A stretch of 64,000 nucleotides of DNA, from contig JALSLV010000118.1 in assembly GCA_026988115.1 (NCBI GenBank), positions 1-64,000 of the forward strand, given 5' to 3'. This document shows positions 7,492-17,881 of the stretch, piece after piece. The translations under genes and the position numbers were made by a program. Source of the DNA: Lysobacterales bacterium (GTDB lineage: Bacteria; Pseudomonadota; Gammaproteobacteria; Xanthomonadales; Marinicellaceae). The number at the start of each line of letters is the position of its first letter. The stretch's first letter is position 1. Below the pieces are notes generated by a model that was given only the letters and a program-made list of their open reading frames with translations, searched no databases and had not been told where the DNA came from.

Positions 7492-9000
7492 TTAGATTAC
7501 TCTATCCAAACAGCGGTAGGTAATGGCTTCTAACACATGTTTTTTTTCTATACTTGAGCTTTTTTCTAAATCCGCAATAGTTCGAGCAACCTTCAAAATG
7601 CGGTGATACGCACGAGCTGAGAGTTTAAGTTTCTCCACTATGGATTCAAGCATAACTAAATTTTCTTCAGGAATATTCAAATACATGTCCATTTCTTGAT
7701 TAGATAAATCTGCATTAGTTTTTCTTTGGTTTCGATCTAATTGGATATTTCTTGCTAGTTCTACCCGTTTTTTTACGCACTGACTTGATTCACCATCAGA
7801 GCTTTTTGTTCGCAGTTCTTTATAGGCAATTCGAGATACTTCCACATGCATATCAATCCTATCCAACAAAGGACCTGATACTTTGGCTCGGTAACGTTCG
7901 ATTTGGGCTTGAGAACACGAGCATTCGCGCTCTTTATCACCCAAAAACCCACACGGACAAGGATTCATTGCCGCAATTAACTGAAACTTAGCAGGAAACT
8001 CGGCTTGTCGAGCGGCACGAGAAATGGTAATTTTCCCCGACTCCATCGGTTCACGCAAAACCTCCAAAACATGGCGAGAAAACTCTGGCAGTTCATCAAG
8101 AAATAAAACCCCTTGATGAGAAAGGCTAATTTCACCTGGTTTTGGGTTGGAACCACCGCCCACTAAAGCCACAGCCGAAGCGGTATGATGAGGCGCACGA
8201 AAAGGCGGAACAAACCAATTGTTAATATCAAAGCCTTGTCCTGAAATAGAGGCAATAGCCGCAGATTCAATGGCTTGATTTTCTGTTAATGCAGGCATTA
8301 TGCCAGATAAACGGCTGGCTAACATAGTTTTACCTGTGCCAGGAGGACCAATAAATAGCAAATTGTGTGAACCAGCAGCGGCAATTTCCAAAGCTCTTTT
8401 GGCTTGGAACTGACCCTTAACTTCGGACAAATCAGAACAAGTAATTTTGTTAGGTCTTACAATGGTTTTGGCTTGTGGCAAAGCAGATAGTTGATTTAAC
8501 CATGCACACACTTCGATTAAATTCAAAGCTGTTTTGCAAATGCCAGTGCTAATCAAAGCGGCTTCACAACCATTGTCAAATGGAACCACCAAAACTCGAT
8601 TAGATTGGAATGTTTCTATGGCAATAGGCAAAACACCCTTAATCGAGCGAAGTTCTCCGCCAAGAGAAAGCTCACCAACAAATTCTGATTCAGTTAACCT
8701 ATCACCAGAGACTTGTTCGGATGCTGCCAAGATGCCAATAGCAATAGGCAAGTCAAAACGACCGCCTTCTTTAGGCAAATCAGCAGGTGAAAGGTTTATA
8801 GTGATACGTTGTTGCGGAAAATCAAGATTGCTATTGATGATGGCAGCACGCACACGGTCTTTACTTTCTTTGACTGCAGTCTCTGGCAAGCCAACAATAT
8901 TTAGGCCTGGCAAGCCCTTTGATAAATGCACTTCGACGCGAACCAAAGGTGCTTTAATACCATCTTGCGCGCGCGAATAGACTATAGCTAATTTTGACAT
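7492..9000 (-). CDS. comM: YifB/ComM family magnesium chelatase-like AAA+ ATPase
   Basis: ComM is a hexameric helicase that promotes branch migration during natural transformation in several gammaproteobacteria. The 502 residues contain the N-terminal ChlI-like domain (SPADLPKEGGRFDLPIA near 71-87), Walker A GPPGTGKT at 218-225, a Walker B region around GVLFLDELPEF, and the C-terminal Mg-chelatase domain with LSARAYHRILKVARTIADL. A cysteine cluster in AMNPCPCGFLGD is also a family hallmark. The length is normal. ubiK lies 23 bases upstream on the same strand, an arrangement common in pseudomonads. No other competence gene is in the window, so a role in DNA uptake is inferred from family knowledge only. 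Confidence 0.93.
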   Translation of the reverse strand: MSKLAIVYSRAQDGIKAPLVRVEVHLSKGLPGLNIVGLPETAVKESKDRVRAAIINSNLDFPQQRITINLSPADLPKEGGRFDLPIAIGILAASEQVSGDRLTESEFVGELSLGGELRSIKGVLPIAIETFQSNRVLVVPFDNGCEAALISTGICKTALNLIEVCAWLNQLSALPQAKTIVRPNKITCSDLSEVKGQFQAKRALEIAAAGSHNLLFIGPPGTGKTMLASRLSGIMPALTENQAIESAAIASISGQGFDINNWFVPPFRAPHHTASAVALVGGGSNPKPGEISLSHQGVLFLDELPEFSRHVLEVLREPMESGKITISRAARQAEFPAKFQLIAAMNPCPCGFLGDKERECSCSQAQIERYRAKVSGPLLDRIDMHVEVSRIAYKELRTKSSDGESSQCVKKRVELARNIQLDRNQRKTNADLSNQEMDMYLNIPEENLVMLESIVEKLKLSARAYHRILKVARTIADLEKSSSIEKKHVLEAITYRCLDRVI

Positions 9001-9023
9001 CCTTGTTTCTCTATCCTTTTGTT

Positions 9024-9735
<712 letters not shown>

Positions 9736-9752
9736 CTAGACTTTATGCTTAT

Positions 9753-11114
9753 TTAGTGCATTAAAAACAAGGAACCCAAACCTAAAAAGGAGACATAACC
9801 AACAATATCGGTAACGGTTGTTAACACCACACCGCCTGCTATGGCTGGATCAATGGATAACCGTCTTAAAATCAAGGGCACAACAACACCTGCAATTGCC
9901 CCAGCGATAAGGTTGATGGTTAGTGCCATGGCGATAACTAAGCCGATATTCCAGTCTTTAAACCATAAAAATGTGATAACAGACAAGACAATTGCCCAGA
10001 TAAAACTGTTAAAGATGCTGATGAAAAATTCACGTGAGAGCAGGCTTTTGGCATTTCCTAAGCCAACTTGTCCAGTTGCCATGCCACGTATCATAAGGGT
10101 TAAGGTTTGTGAACCAGCAATTCCGCCCATAGAGGCAACAACGGGCATTAAGATTGCCAGTGCTACTATGTGTTCTAAGGTGTCGGCAAAAAAGCCAATG
10201 GCATAAGCCGCTGCTAACGCCGTTAATAAGTTGATACCAAGCCATACGGCTCGCCTTTTAGATGAAATAAGAACGGGTGCAAACATATCGTCTTCTTCAT
10301 CAAGACCTGCCATACGCATAACAGTCTGTTCGGATTCATCACGTATGACATCAACAATATCATCAACTGTAATGCGCCCAATGAGTGTATTTTGTTCATC
10401 AACCACTGGAGCAGAAATCCAATCGTGGTGCTCAAAATCTTGTGCCACTTCACTGGCAGGTGTGGTGGCTAAAATGGCAGGTGACTTTAAATCAAGAATG
10501 TCTGAGACTTTGGTGTTGGGGTCCTTGAGCAATAAATCATTAACATCAAGGCGTCCACGGTAATGGCCATCACGACCAACCGCAAATAAATCTCCCAAAG
10601 GATTGGGCAATTTCCCCCGCATGCGCAAATAGCGTAAAATAACATCAATGGTGACATCAGGGCGTATGGTAATGACATCGGGATTCATCAACCCACCTGC
10701 AGAATTTTCAGGATAAGATAAGGCGCGTTTAAGTAGTTCGCGGTTATTTTTATCCATAGAAAGAAGCAGTTCATCGGTAACTTCTTTGGGTAAATCTTCA
10801 ATAATATCGGCTAAATCGTCCAGTTCCAAGTCGGATGTGGCGTCCACCAACTCATGATTTTCCATTTGTGCGATAAAGTCATTACGGACTTCATCGTGCA
10901 GATGAACAAGAATTTCACCACTGTGTTCAGAATCAACCAAATCCCAAACCTTAAGGCGTTTGGTTTTGGGCAAAGACTCAAGAAAAAAAGCAATTTCAGA
11001 GGCTGGCAACGAGTTAATCATGCGCTCAACTTCGTGCAAGCGATTGTCATCGAGTGCAGCGTTGAGAACTTGAATCTCTTTTTCGGTTGCTTCGTTTGGA
11101 ATGGCTTGTGACAT
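9753..11114 (-). CDS. mgtE: Magnesium transporter MgtE
   Basis: MgtE is a gated Mg2+ channel of the inner membrane. The 453 residues follow the family plan: an acidic N-terminal superhelical domain (1-130), two CBS domains (about 135-255, with NSAGGLMNPDVITI and APVVDEQNTLIGRITVDDI), a connecting helix, and five transmembrane segments from about 285. PVVASMGGIAGSQTL and the pore-lining Asp in TVTDIVGYVSFLGLG are preserved. The acidic residues that sense cytosolic Mg2+ in the N and CBS domains are numerous. There is only a 65-base gap to the divergent rimI gene and no magnesium riboswitch is apparent there. It converges on the P-II gene. Confidence 0.95.
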   Translation of the reverse strand: MSQAIPNEATEKEIQVLNAALDDNRLHEVERMINSLPASEIAFFLESLPKTKRLKVWDLVDSEHSGEILVHLHDEVRNDFIAQMENHELVDATSDLELDDLADIIEDLPKEVTDELLLSMDKNNRELLKRALSYPENSAGGLMNPDVITIRPDVTIDVILRYLRMRGKLPNPLGDLFAVGRDGHYRGRLDVNDLLLKDPNTKVSDILDLKSPAILATTPASEVAQDFEHHDWISAPVVDEQNTLIGRITVDDIVDVIRDESEQTVMRMAGLDEEDDMFAPVLISSKRRAVWLGINLLTALAAAYAIGFFADTLEHIVALAILMPVVASMGGIAGSQTLTLMIRGMATGQVGLGNAKSLLSREFFISIFNSFIWAIVLSVITFLWFKDWNIGLVIAMALTINLIAGAIAGVVVPLILRRLSIDPAIAGGVVLTTVTDIVGYVSFLGLGSLFLMH

Positions 11115-11179
11115 AAGATTTATTTATTACTGTATTTCGGGTATTATAGGCTAGTTTTTAACAGAGATATAGCAAGGAA

Positions 11180-11626
11180 ATGACAAAACTGTCTTTTGAG
11201 CCCATGAGATTGTCGGATTTAGATGCGGTAATGCAAATTGAGAAGAAAAGCTATCCCATTGGTTGGTCAAAATCAGTTATGCGCGATTGCATTCAATCGG
11301 ATTATCACACCATTGTTTTAAAAAAAGACAAAAACATTATTGGTTTTGGTATTGTTATGACGGCTTTGGATGAGGCTCATTTGCTTAATATGTGCATTGA
11401 TTCGGATTGTCAGGGTAAGGGTTATGGTCGGAAGTTGTTGAAATATTTAGAAAATATTTGCATTTACAACCGCACTAAAGTGTTTTTGTTAGAAGTTAGA
11501 GAATCAAGTCCTGTGGCTCAAGCTTTATACCAATCTTTTGGTTTTATACAAATTGGTTTGCGCAAAAATTATTATAAAAAGCCCAAAGGAAGAGAACACG
11601 CCATTGTCATGCATAAAATTCTGTAA
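11180..11626 (+). CDS. rimI: Ribosomal protein S18 alanine N-acetyltransferase
   Basis: A GNAT-fold enzyme that transfers acetyl from acetyl-CoA to the N-terminal alanine of ribosomal protein S18. The 148 residues show the acetyl-CoA loop CQGKGYGRKLLKYLE (Q-x-x-G-x-G), the segment FLLEVRESSPVAQALYQSFGF typical of RimI, and the C-terminal KNYYKKPKGREHAIVM block. An AGCAAGGAA ribosome-binding site precedes the ATG. Many gammaproteobacteria pair rimI with tsaB; here a TPR lipoprotein and a YoaA-type helicase follow instead. Confidence 0.93.
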   Translation: MTKLSFEPMRLSDLDAVMQIEKKSYPIGWSKSVMRDCIQSDYHTIVLKKDKNIIGFGIVMTALDEAHLLNMCIDSDCQGKGYGRKLLKYLENICIYNRTKVFLLEVRESSPVAQALYQSFGFIQIGLRKNYYKKPKGREHAIVMHKIL

Positions 11627-11666
11627 TCAAAGGTGACATCTGTTAAAATTCGTCTTTTCTAAATCT

Positions 11667-12179
11667 TTGAGAGCTTTTTTGCGTTATTCTCTGTTTTTGT
11701 TAATTCTATTGTTGAGTTCTTGTCAGATATTCTCTGGACGTAAAGGACAACCTGCGCAGGTTAAAGACAGTTCAATCGACCAAAGAATTAACCCGCCCAA
11801 TCAAGAAAAATCCGTTATTGAAACGGTGCCGTTGATGAATGATGCGGTGAAGAGTTTGTTCGCATTGGCTCAACAAAATTTCGAACAAAATCACTTTCAA
11901 AAGGCCTTGTCGCAATTACAACGCGCTTACCGAATTCAACCAAATGCACCCGAAGTAACGCAATTAATGGCGGAAATCAACCTGCACCAAGGTGATGCCC
12001 AACATGCTTACTATTGGGCCACTATTTCCACTCAAAATTCACCTGCAAAAGGCAAAATTTGCGAAAAATCATGGAGAATACTGGCGCTAGCAGCTGATAT
12101 TTTAAGTGATGAGGCTAGCCAAGCGATGGCACTGGAAAATAAAGAACGCTGCGTTGTTAAAGCGCCCAATAGATTTTAA
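11667..12179 (+). CDS. Predicted lipoprotein with TPR-like repeats
   Basis: A small envelope protein with an N-terminal hydrophobic segment and the lipobox LSSC (…LLILLLSSCQIF), so it should be lipidated on Cys and held in a membrane on the periplasmic side. Residues about 62-135 form two TPR-like helix pairs (LFALAQQNFEQNHFQKALS and YRIQPNAPEVTQLMAEINL), suggesting protein binding. The start is uncertain. TTG at 11667 is the annotated choice, but the frame is open from 11637 and CTG at 11640 has an AAAGGTGA sequence just before it. It lies three bases before yoaA and is likely co-transcribed. I do not recognise a named family. Confidence 0.75.
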   Translation: MRAFLRYSLFLLILLLSSCQIFSGRKGQPAQVKDSSIDQRINPPNQEKSVIETVPLMNDAVKSLFALAQQNFEQNHFQKALSQLQRAYRIQPNAPEVTQLMAEINLHQGDAQHAYYWATISTQNSPAKGKICEKSWRILALAADILSDEASQAMALENKERCVVKAPNRF

Positions 12180-12182
12180 CCC

Positions 12183-14090
12183 ATGAGTGTAGTTGATGTC
12201 TTAGGTGAAGAAGGGATTTTCGCTAAAAAATTTAAAAACTTTAAAGCCCGCCAAATGCAAGTGGAATTGGCAGAAAAAATTGAGCAAACCATACAAGACA
12301 ATGGCACACTTATTGCAGAGGCTGGCACTGGCACTGGCAAGACCTTTGCTTATTTGGTTCCAGCTATTTTGAAGAATAAAAAAACCATTGTTTCTACTGG
12401 AACAAAAAACCTGCAAGAACAATTGTTTTACCGTGATTTACCAAAAGTGTTAGAAATCATGGAACTCAAGCCTAAAATTCGCTTACTTAAAGGGCGTTCA
12501 AATTATTTGTGCCATCACCGCATGTACAGCGCATTGCATTCACGCATTGCCCACAATCCAGACTTAGCAATTCCATTGCACATTATAGAAAAATGGTCAC
12601 ACAAAACCAAGGTTGGTGATAAAGCTGAGCTTGAAGACGTGGCAGAAAACGACTTAATTTGGCGACATGTCACCTCTAATGCTGATAATTGCCTAAGCAC
12701 AGAGTGTCCCAGTTATACCGAATGTTTGGTGATGAAAGCTCGACGTCGAGCCATGGAAGCTGATATTTTAGTGGTTAATCACCATTTGCTTTTTGCCGAC
12801 ATGGCGTTAAAGCAGGAAGGTTTTGGGGAATTGTTGCCCGATGCAGAAGTTATTATTTTGGATGAGGCTCATCAAGTTCCAGAAATAGCCTCGAAATTTT
12901 TTAGTCAATCTTTTTCATCCTATCAGTGCCAAGATTTACTCAATGACTGCGCCAAAGAAGCAGGAGAAGTTTCGGGCGCATTTGCCGCAATTACAGCAGA
13001 ACATAAGGGTGTTGAACAATCCTTACGGGATATTTACCTGCAATTTACAGAAGTCAAGGATACCAATACATTGGTTTCTTTATTGGAAAAAAAAGCCAAT
13101 GCCGAACACCTTGAATTGTTGCAAAATTCTTTGCAAGAATTGGCCGCAGTATTAAAGCCATTGGCCTCCTCATCCAAGGGGCTAGAGTCATGCTTTATGC
13201 GAGCAGAGGCGTTAGTTGTGTTTATGAGTGAAATTTTAGGCAAATTAAGTGCAGACTTTATTTATTGGTACGAAAACCGCAACAAATATTTTATTTTTCA
13301 CAAAACGCCGTTAGATATTTCGGATCCACTAACAAAGTTCCGCAACGAAAATAAGGCCGCATGGATACTTACTTCTGCGACATTGGCAGTCAATCAATCT
13401 TTTGGGCATTATAAAAAGGAAACAGGTTTTATCGACAGCGAAACCATGCTGGTTGATAGTCCTTTTGATTACGAAAACAACGCCCTGATTTACGTGCCAA
13501 AAGAAGTGCCAGATGCCAATGATTTTAACTTTACTCAAGCAATATGCGAACACCTATTGCCGATGATAAAGCAGACCAAAGGTGGTATCTTCTTTTTATT
13601 CACCAGTCACCGAGCGTTAAATAAAGCAGCCGAATTTTTTCAAGACAAATTGGATAAACCTTTGTTTGTTCAAGGGCAAGGCTCGCGCCATCAGTTATTG
13701 GCAGATTTTAGCGACTCAGGCAATGGTGTTTTATTAGGTGCTGCCAGTTTTTGGGAAGGGGTTGATGTGGCAGGTGATAACCTTTCATGCGTTATAATCG
13801 ACAAACTGCCCTTTGCTCACCCTGATGATCCAGTTTTACAAGCACGAGTTAATAAAATTGTCGAAAATGGTGGCAACGCTTTTTTTGATTACCAACTGCC
13901 CAAAGCAATCATAACCCTTAAGCAGGGTGTTGGCCGCCTCATTCGTTCCGAAACAGATAAGGGTATCTTAGTAATTTGCGACAAACGCATTATTTTTAAG
14001 TCTTACGGCAAACAATTCATCAACAGTTTGCCAAAAATGCGAAAAACCACACAGGTAGACAAAATCAAAATTTCCTTTTCAAAAATTTAA
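12183..14090 (+). CDS. yoaA: ATP-dependent DNA helicase of the DinG/YoaA family
   Basis: An XPD-like superfamily 2 helicase with an iron-sulfur cluster, involved in DNA repair. The 635 residues match E. coli YoaA in length. Motifs in order: Walker A EAGTGTGKT at 46-54, four cluster cysteines at 110, 170, 175 and 181, DEAH at 227-230, the SATLA block near 395, and motif VI QGVGRLIRSETDKG near the C-terminus. The conserved cysteine quartet argues for YoaA rather than a cluster-less DinG relative. It begins three bases after the lipoprotein gene. In other gammaproteobacteria yoaA is linked to tsaB, so its nearness to rimI here is consistent with a rearranged version of that neighbourhood. Confidence 0.9.
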   Translation: MSVVDVLGEEGIFAKKFKNFKARQMQVELAEKIEQTIQDNGTLIAEAGTGTGKTFAYLVPAILKNKKTIVSTGTKNLQEQLFYRDLPKVLEIMELKPKIRLLKGRSNYLCHHRMYSALHSRIAHNPDLAIPLHIIEKWSHKTKVGDKAELEDVAENDLIWRHVTSNADNCLSTECPSYTECLVMKARRRAMEADILVVNHHLLFADMALKQEGFGELLPDAEVIILDEAHQVPEIASKFFSQSFSSYQCQDLLNDCAKEAGEVSGAFAAITAEHKGVEQSLRDIYLQFTEVKDTNTLVSLLEKKANAEHLELLQNSLQELAAVLKPLASSSKGLESCFMRAEALVVFMSEILGKLSADFIYWYENRNKYFIFHKTPLDISDPLTKFRNENKAAWILTSATLAVNQSFGHYKKETGFIDSETMLVDSPFDYENNALIYVPKEVPDANDFNFTQAICEHLLPMIKQTKGGIFFLFTSHRALNKAAEFFQDKLDKPLFVQGQGSRHQLLADFSDSGNGVLLGAASFWEGVDVAGDNLSCVIIDKLPFAHPDDPVLQARVNKIVENGGNAFFDYQLPKAIITLKQGVGRLIRSETDKGILVICDKRIIFKSYGKQFINSLPKMRKTTQVDKIKISFSKI

Positions 14091-14350
14091 GTTGTATTTC
14101 GATTGTTTCTATAGTGGGATTTGGGGAAGTAGACAACCTTTAGCAAGAAACTATGGATTTCATTGTTTTTATAAAAAATGACTTTTTGAAAACTAGACAG
14201 GTAAACATACGAAAATCAGGGTTAATTGGGAATTAGGTTAAAAATTTGTTAAAAACATTAAAACTCTCTTTTTTTTACAGGTTTAAAATGTTATTATTGA
14301 GCCCAATAGACAGGAAATCTACTAAATTATAACTTATTAAGAGGAAACTC

Positions 14351-14380
14351 ATGGAAAAATTTTTGGAGAACAACAAATGA
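14351..14380 (+). CDS. Nine-codon leader ORF overlapping the TonB-dependent receptor start
   Basis: ATG at 14351 follows a strong AAGAGGAAACTC ribosome-binding site and encodes MEKFLENNK, ending in TGA at 14378-14380. The stop overlaps the receptor ATG at 14377 (ATGA). The receptor's own ribosome-binding sequence (GGAGAAC) lies within this leader. The layout is what translational coupling or leader-controlled initiation looks like. Whether the peptide is made is unknown. Confidence 0.45.
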   Translation: MEKFLENNK

Positions 14381-17097
14381 AAATAAAACGTAATCCGATT
14401 GCTTCGGCAATTAAAATAGCTTTATATTCTAGCTTAATAGCATCTGCATCTCTTGCGGGAGTTGCTATGGCACAAGAAGAAAACGAAGGAGAAAAGACTG
14501 AACTTGATAAAGTAGTTGTAACAGGCTCAAGAATTTCTCGTGCTCAAGTTGAAGGAGTTGAGCCTATATTAACAATAACGCGTGAAGACCTTGAGGACTC
14601 TGGTTTTGCATCGGTTGCTGATGTGTTGCGTTCAAATGCATACAATAGTTTTGGTTCATTACGTGAAGCATCTGGTAGTTCTGCACAGGGTCAAGCAACA
14701 TTGAGCTTGCGTGGAGTTGGATCAGGAAGAACATTAATTTTAGTTAATGGTCGTCGTATGCCTGGTTCTCCGGTGCTAAATGGACAAATTCAAAACTTGA
14801 ACACCATACCCTTTGCAGCGGTTGAGAGAATTGATATTTTATCTGATGGTGCTTCGGCTATTTATGGATCTGATGCGATTGGAGGTGTAGTAAATATCAT
14901 TTTAAGAAATGATTATGAAGGCGCATCTTTTACTGTTCGTTATGATGACCCAACCGAGCCAGGTGCGCAGCAACAAGGTTATTCCGCTATTTTTGGTGGC
15001 AGCAGTGATAGAGCTCGTTTTACCCTTTCTATAGAAACAGACTCTAAAGATATTATCTTTTCAAGAGACCGTGACTATTTAAGAAATAGCTTTTTAGGTG
15101 GCGATGCTAATGACATAAATAACTATACGGCAGTTTCAATCAACTCACGTACAATTTGGGACGACGGTTTCAATCTAACTCCAATGGTACAAGGTGCGGT
15201 TGGAAGTGATGTTTGTTCTGTATATGGAGCGGGTTTTTTGCCAAATGTTTTGTTTGATTCAACATTCCCTACAGATAGTATGTGTGCTTACGATTACACC
15301 AAAATTTCTGCTGAAACTGCATCAGTTGATAGGTTGTCTTTCTTTGCTAATGCAGAATATGATGTAAATGACACAACTACTGCTTTTGCACAGATTATAT
15401 CTTCACGAGTAGAGACGTTTGGTCGTTATGCACCTGTTGCATCTGGTTTAGTTAGATGGACCGGTCCAGATTTGCCAGAAACAAATATTAATTATGGTGG
15501 ACAAAATTACACATTAAATCCATTGATGAATGGCTGGTTCTATACTTATCGTTTTGACTTTACAGGTGCTGGTCGTGATACAACACAAGTTGACTATCAA
15601 ATGGATGCTCAAGTTGGCATGAGAGGTTACAACTATGGTGTTGAATGGGAGTTTAATTACCAATATGATTTGTACGATCTTCAAGAATGGGGTGATGGAT
15701 ATGTTAATGAACTGGGTTTGCGTGATGCAGCTCAAAATGGTTGGGATCCAAGACATCCAGATCAATTAGGGTTATACAGTGATTTTGTAGCACAAATGCG
15801 TGAAAATTCAAACAGACGTGCTCAGATGAAAATGCAGCGTTTTGAGTTCGGTGGGCAATTTGATGTGGCGACAGCTTCTGTTTTTGTCGGCGGAGAATTT
15901 CGTACTGAAGACTATTTTGATCAGGCACAAGCACAAAATGAGGCAGGTTTAATTAGAGGAACAGCAGGCGGATCATCAGCTGGTTCAAGAATTGCACGAG
16001 CTATCTTTGTTGAGGCGATGCAACCAGTTGGGGAACAAGTAGAAATTACTGGTGCTCTAAGGTATGATAATTATAGTGATTTCGGTAGCAATGTTTCAGG
16101 TAAACTTGGTTTGAGATACGCGCCAACCGACAACTTATTATTTAGAGCTACTTACGGCACAGGCTTTAGAGCGCCTTCTTTAGATGAGCTAAATCAATCA
16201 CCATCATTCAGCGCAACTAGTGGTAGAGATGTTGTTGCATGTCAAGCTGCTGGCATTGAATTTGCAGATTGTAGAGCCAGACAATGGGATACATTTATAG
16301 CAGCAAATAAAAATTTAGACCCAGAAACTTCTAACCAATTTTTAATTGGTGGTGTAGTGGATTTATCTGACTGGGCTGGGTTTGACATGTCAGTTTCTTT
16401 AGATTATTATTATACTGAAGTTGAAGACTTAGTGACTACTATAGCTGGTACTACATTGTATTTTGCAGAGTTAGCAGGTCAATTAAATGAATTGAATGCA
16501 GCAACAAATGGTGGTTGTACTTATAACATTGAAAGATCTAGTTCGGGTAGACTGGTAAGGTCTGATGTTTGTGCAATTAACTACGGTAGTTTTGACACAT
16601 CAGGGCTAGACTTTAGGTTGACAATGAATTTTGATTTAGGAAATGCTGGTATGCTAGGTTTCCGTCATCAAACGAACTATGTTCTGGATTATAATACACA
16701 GGATTATATTGGCGGGCCACATGTTGATAACACAAATCGCAGGGGTTTACCAACGTTTAGATCAAATTTTGATTTGGATTGGACATATGGTGATCATAAA
16801 GTTGCTTTAAGCTCATATTATATCCCTTCGCAAAATTTTGGTTCTCAACCTCAGCCTGATTTTGATTTAGGTAATCCAGACACGTATTTTAATGTTGGTA
16901 TTGGACCGGATGTTGATAGTTACTGGAATCATAACTTGGCTTATACGTACAGCAGTCCTTGGAACTCTAGAATTCAAGTTGGTGTGAGTAATTTGACAAA
17001 TGAATCACCAGTTCTTGATGCTAATCTAGACACTGATACTTCATTATATCCACTTAAGTCCAGAGCTTACTATATTCAATTTACACAAGATTTCTAA
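14377..17097 (+). CDS. TonB-dependent outer-membrane receptor
   Basis: A 906-residue TonB-gated importer. A cleavable signal peptide ends at about residue 32 (AMA before QEE). A TonB-box-like segment with LDKVVVTGSRI follows, then the plug domain (about 50-175, with LRGVGSGRTLILVNGRRMPG and YGSDAIGGVVNIILR). The rest is a 22-strand-type beta barrel ending in an aromatic residue (…QFTQDF). The substrate is unknown. The sequence resembles the large oxidoreductase-neighbour or carbohydrate/peptide-type receptors of marine gammaproteobacteria more than siderophore receptors. A nine-codon leader is coupled to its start and a terminator follows its stop. A 2OG-Fe(II) oxygenase and a methyltransferase lie downstream. 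No Fur box was recognised upstream. Confidence 0.92.
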   Translation: MKIKRNPIASAIKIALYSSLIASASLAGVAMAQEENEGEKTELDKVVVTGSRISRAQVEGVEPILTITREDLEDSGFASVADVLRSNAYNSFGSLREASGSSAQGQATLSLRGVGSGRTLILVNGRRMPGSPVLNGQIQNLNTIPFAAVERIDILSDGASAIYGSDAIGGVVNIILRNDYEGASFTVRYDDPTEPGAQQQGYSAIFGGSSDRARFTLSIETDSKDIIFSRDRDYLRNSFLGGDANDINNYTAVSINSRTIWDDGFNLTPMVQGAVGSDVCSVYGAGFLPNVLFDSTFPTDSMCAYDYTKISAETASVDRLSFFANAEYDVNDTTTAFAQIISSRVETFGRYAPVASGLVRWTGPDLPETNINYGGQNYTLNPLMNGWFYTYRFDFTGAGRDTTQVDYQMDAQVGMRGYNYGVEWEFNYQYDLYDLQEWGDGYVNELGLRDAAQNGWDPRHPDQLGLYSDFVAQMRENSNRRAQMKMQRFEFGGQFDVATASVFVGGEFRTEDYFDQAQAQNEAGLIRGTAGGSSAGSRIARAIFVEAMQPVGEQVEITGALRYDNYSDFGSNVSGKLGLRYAPTDNLLFRATYGTGFRAPSLDELNQSPSFSATSGRDVVACQAAGIEFADCRARQWDTFIAANKNLDPETSNQFLIGGVVDLSDWAGFDMSVSLDYYYTEVEDLVTTIAGTTLYFAELAGQLNELNAATNGGCTYNIERSSSGRLVRSDVCAINYGSFDTSGLDFRLTMNFDLGNAGMLGFRHQTNYVLDYNTQDYIGGPHVDNTNRRGLPTFRSNFDLDWTYGDHKVALSSYYIPSQNFGSQPQPDFDLGNPDTYFNVGIGPDVDSYWNHNLAYTYSSPWNSRIQVGVSNLTNESPVLDANLDTDTSLYPLKSRAYYIQFTQDF

Positions 17098-17123
17098 ATA
17101 AGAATTTATTAAGCTACAAATAA

Positions 17124-17150
17124 AAAGAGTCTCAATTGAGGCTCTTTTTT
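17124..17150 (+). terminator. Rho-independent terminator after the TonB-dependent receptor
   Basis: AAAGAGTCTCAATTGAGGCTCTTTTTT forms a near-perfect stem with a single mismatch, followed by six T residues, 27 bases after the receptor stop. It separates the receptor transcript from the downstream oxygenase and methyltransferase genes. Confidence 0.85.
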
Positions 17151-17222
17151 ATGCTATAGATTTGAGATCTAATAAAGAGATATATGATAAAATAAATTCA
17201 ACATTACTAATAAGAAATAAAC

Positions 17223-17870
17223 ATGACAAATAAAACTGAATATCTAAGAGCTTTTTATACTCCCATTATAGCCAATAGAATTAACCTTAAGCAATCTGAG
17301 TACGATGCTATAAATAATCTTTTGTTGAAGCTTGAAATGGAAAAGTGGGAAAATCAACAACCATCTCAAATAATTGAAAAAGACGTTTACGAAAGCCCTC
17401 ATAGATTGTTTCAAAGAGAAGAGTATGAGATAAAGAATATAGCAACTAAAATTACTAACCAAGTTTTAGATGTGGTCTGTAAACTAAATAATTATACTGG
17501 CATACAAAAAAGCAACTTACTAACATACGCGGCTTCATGGTTTCATATAACTAGAAAGGGTGGCTTTGTACAACCACATAATCATCCAAATGCATCTTGG
17601 AGTGCAGTGTATTGTACGGATAGTGGAGAAGATGAGAATACTAAAACAGAAACTGAGCTTGTTTTAATGAACCCAGCTATAATACCTATGTATATAGATG
17701 CTGGAAATGCTAATATTAATTTACCAGCAGCTTCGGATACAATAAGGTTTAAATTAAAGGCAGGAGATTTACTTATATTTCCATCCAATCTAATGCACTT
17801 TGTTACACCTCATTTATCATCAAGGGAGCGTATTACAATTGCAGTAAATTTTTGGTTTAGTTTGAAATAA
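17223..17870 (+). CDS. Putative 2OG-Fe(II) oxygenase (TIGR02466-like)
   Basis: A 215-residue protein that looks like a non-haem iron dioxygenase of the small TIGR02466-type group. Metal-ligand candidates are in PHNHPNASWSAVYC (His119 or His121) and FPSNLMHFVTPH (His192 or His197). RERITIAVNFWF near the C-terminus supplies the arginine expected to bind the 2-oxoglutarate carboxylate. GDLLIFPS before the second His is typical of the fold. The substrate is unknown. An 11-base gap to the following methyltransferase gene implies a two-gene unit. Base composition is visibly more AT-rich than the flanking housekeeping genes, a hint of transfer. Confidence 0.75.
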   Translation: MTNKTEYLRAFYTPIIANRINLKQSEYDAINNLLLKLEMEKWENQQPSQIIEKDVYESPHRLFQREEYEIKNIATKITNQVLDVVCKLNNYTGIQKSNLLTYAASWFHITRKGGFVQPHNHPNASWSAVYCTDSGEDENTKTETELVLMNPAIIPMYIDAGNANINLPAASDTIRFKLKAGDLLIFPSNLMHFVTPHLSSRERITIAVNFWFSLK

Positions 17871-17881
17871 TAGAGAGTTTT

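Noticed and set aside
8534-8980. 148-codon plus-strand ORF opposite comM
   Set aside because: comM is fully supported on the other strand; this frame has no recognisable protein.
14194-14314. Repeated TAGACAGG at 14194 and 14307
   Set aside because: Two eight-base matches 113 bases apart in an AT-rich leader are too weak to call an operator.
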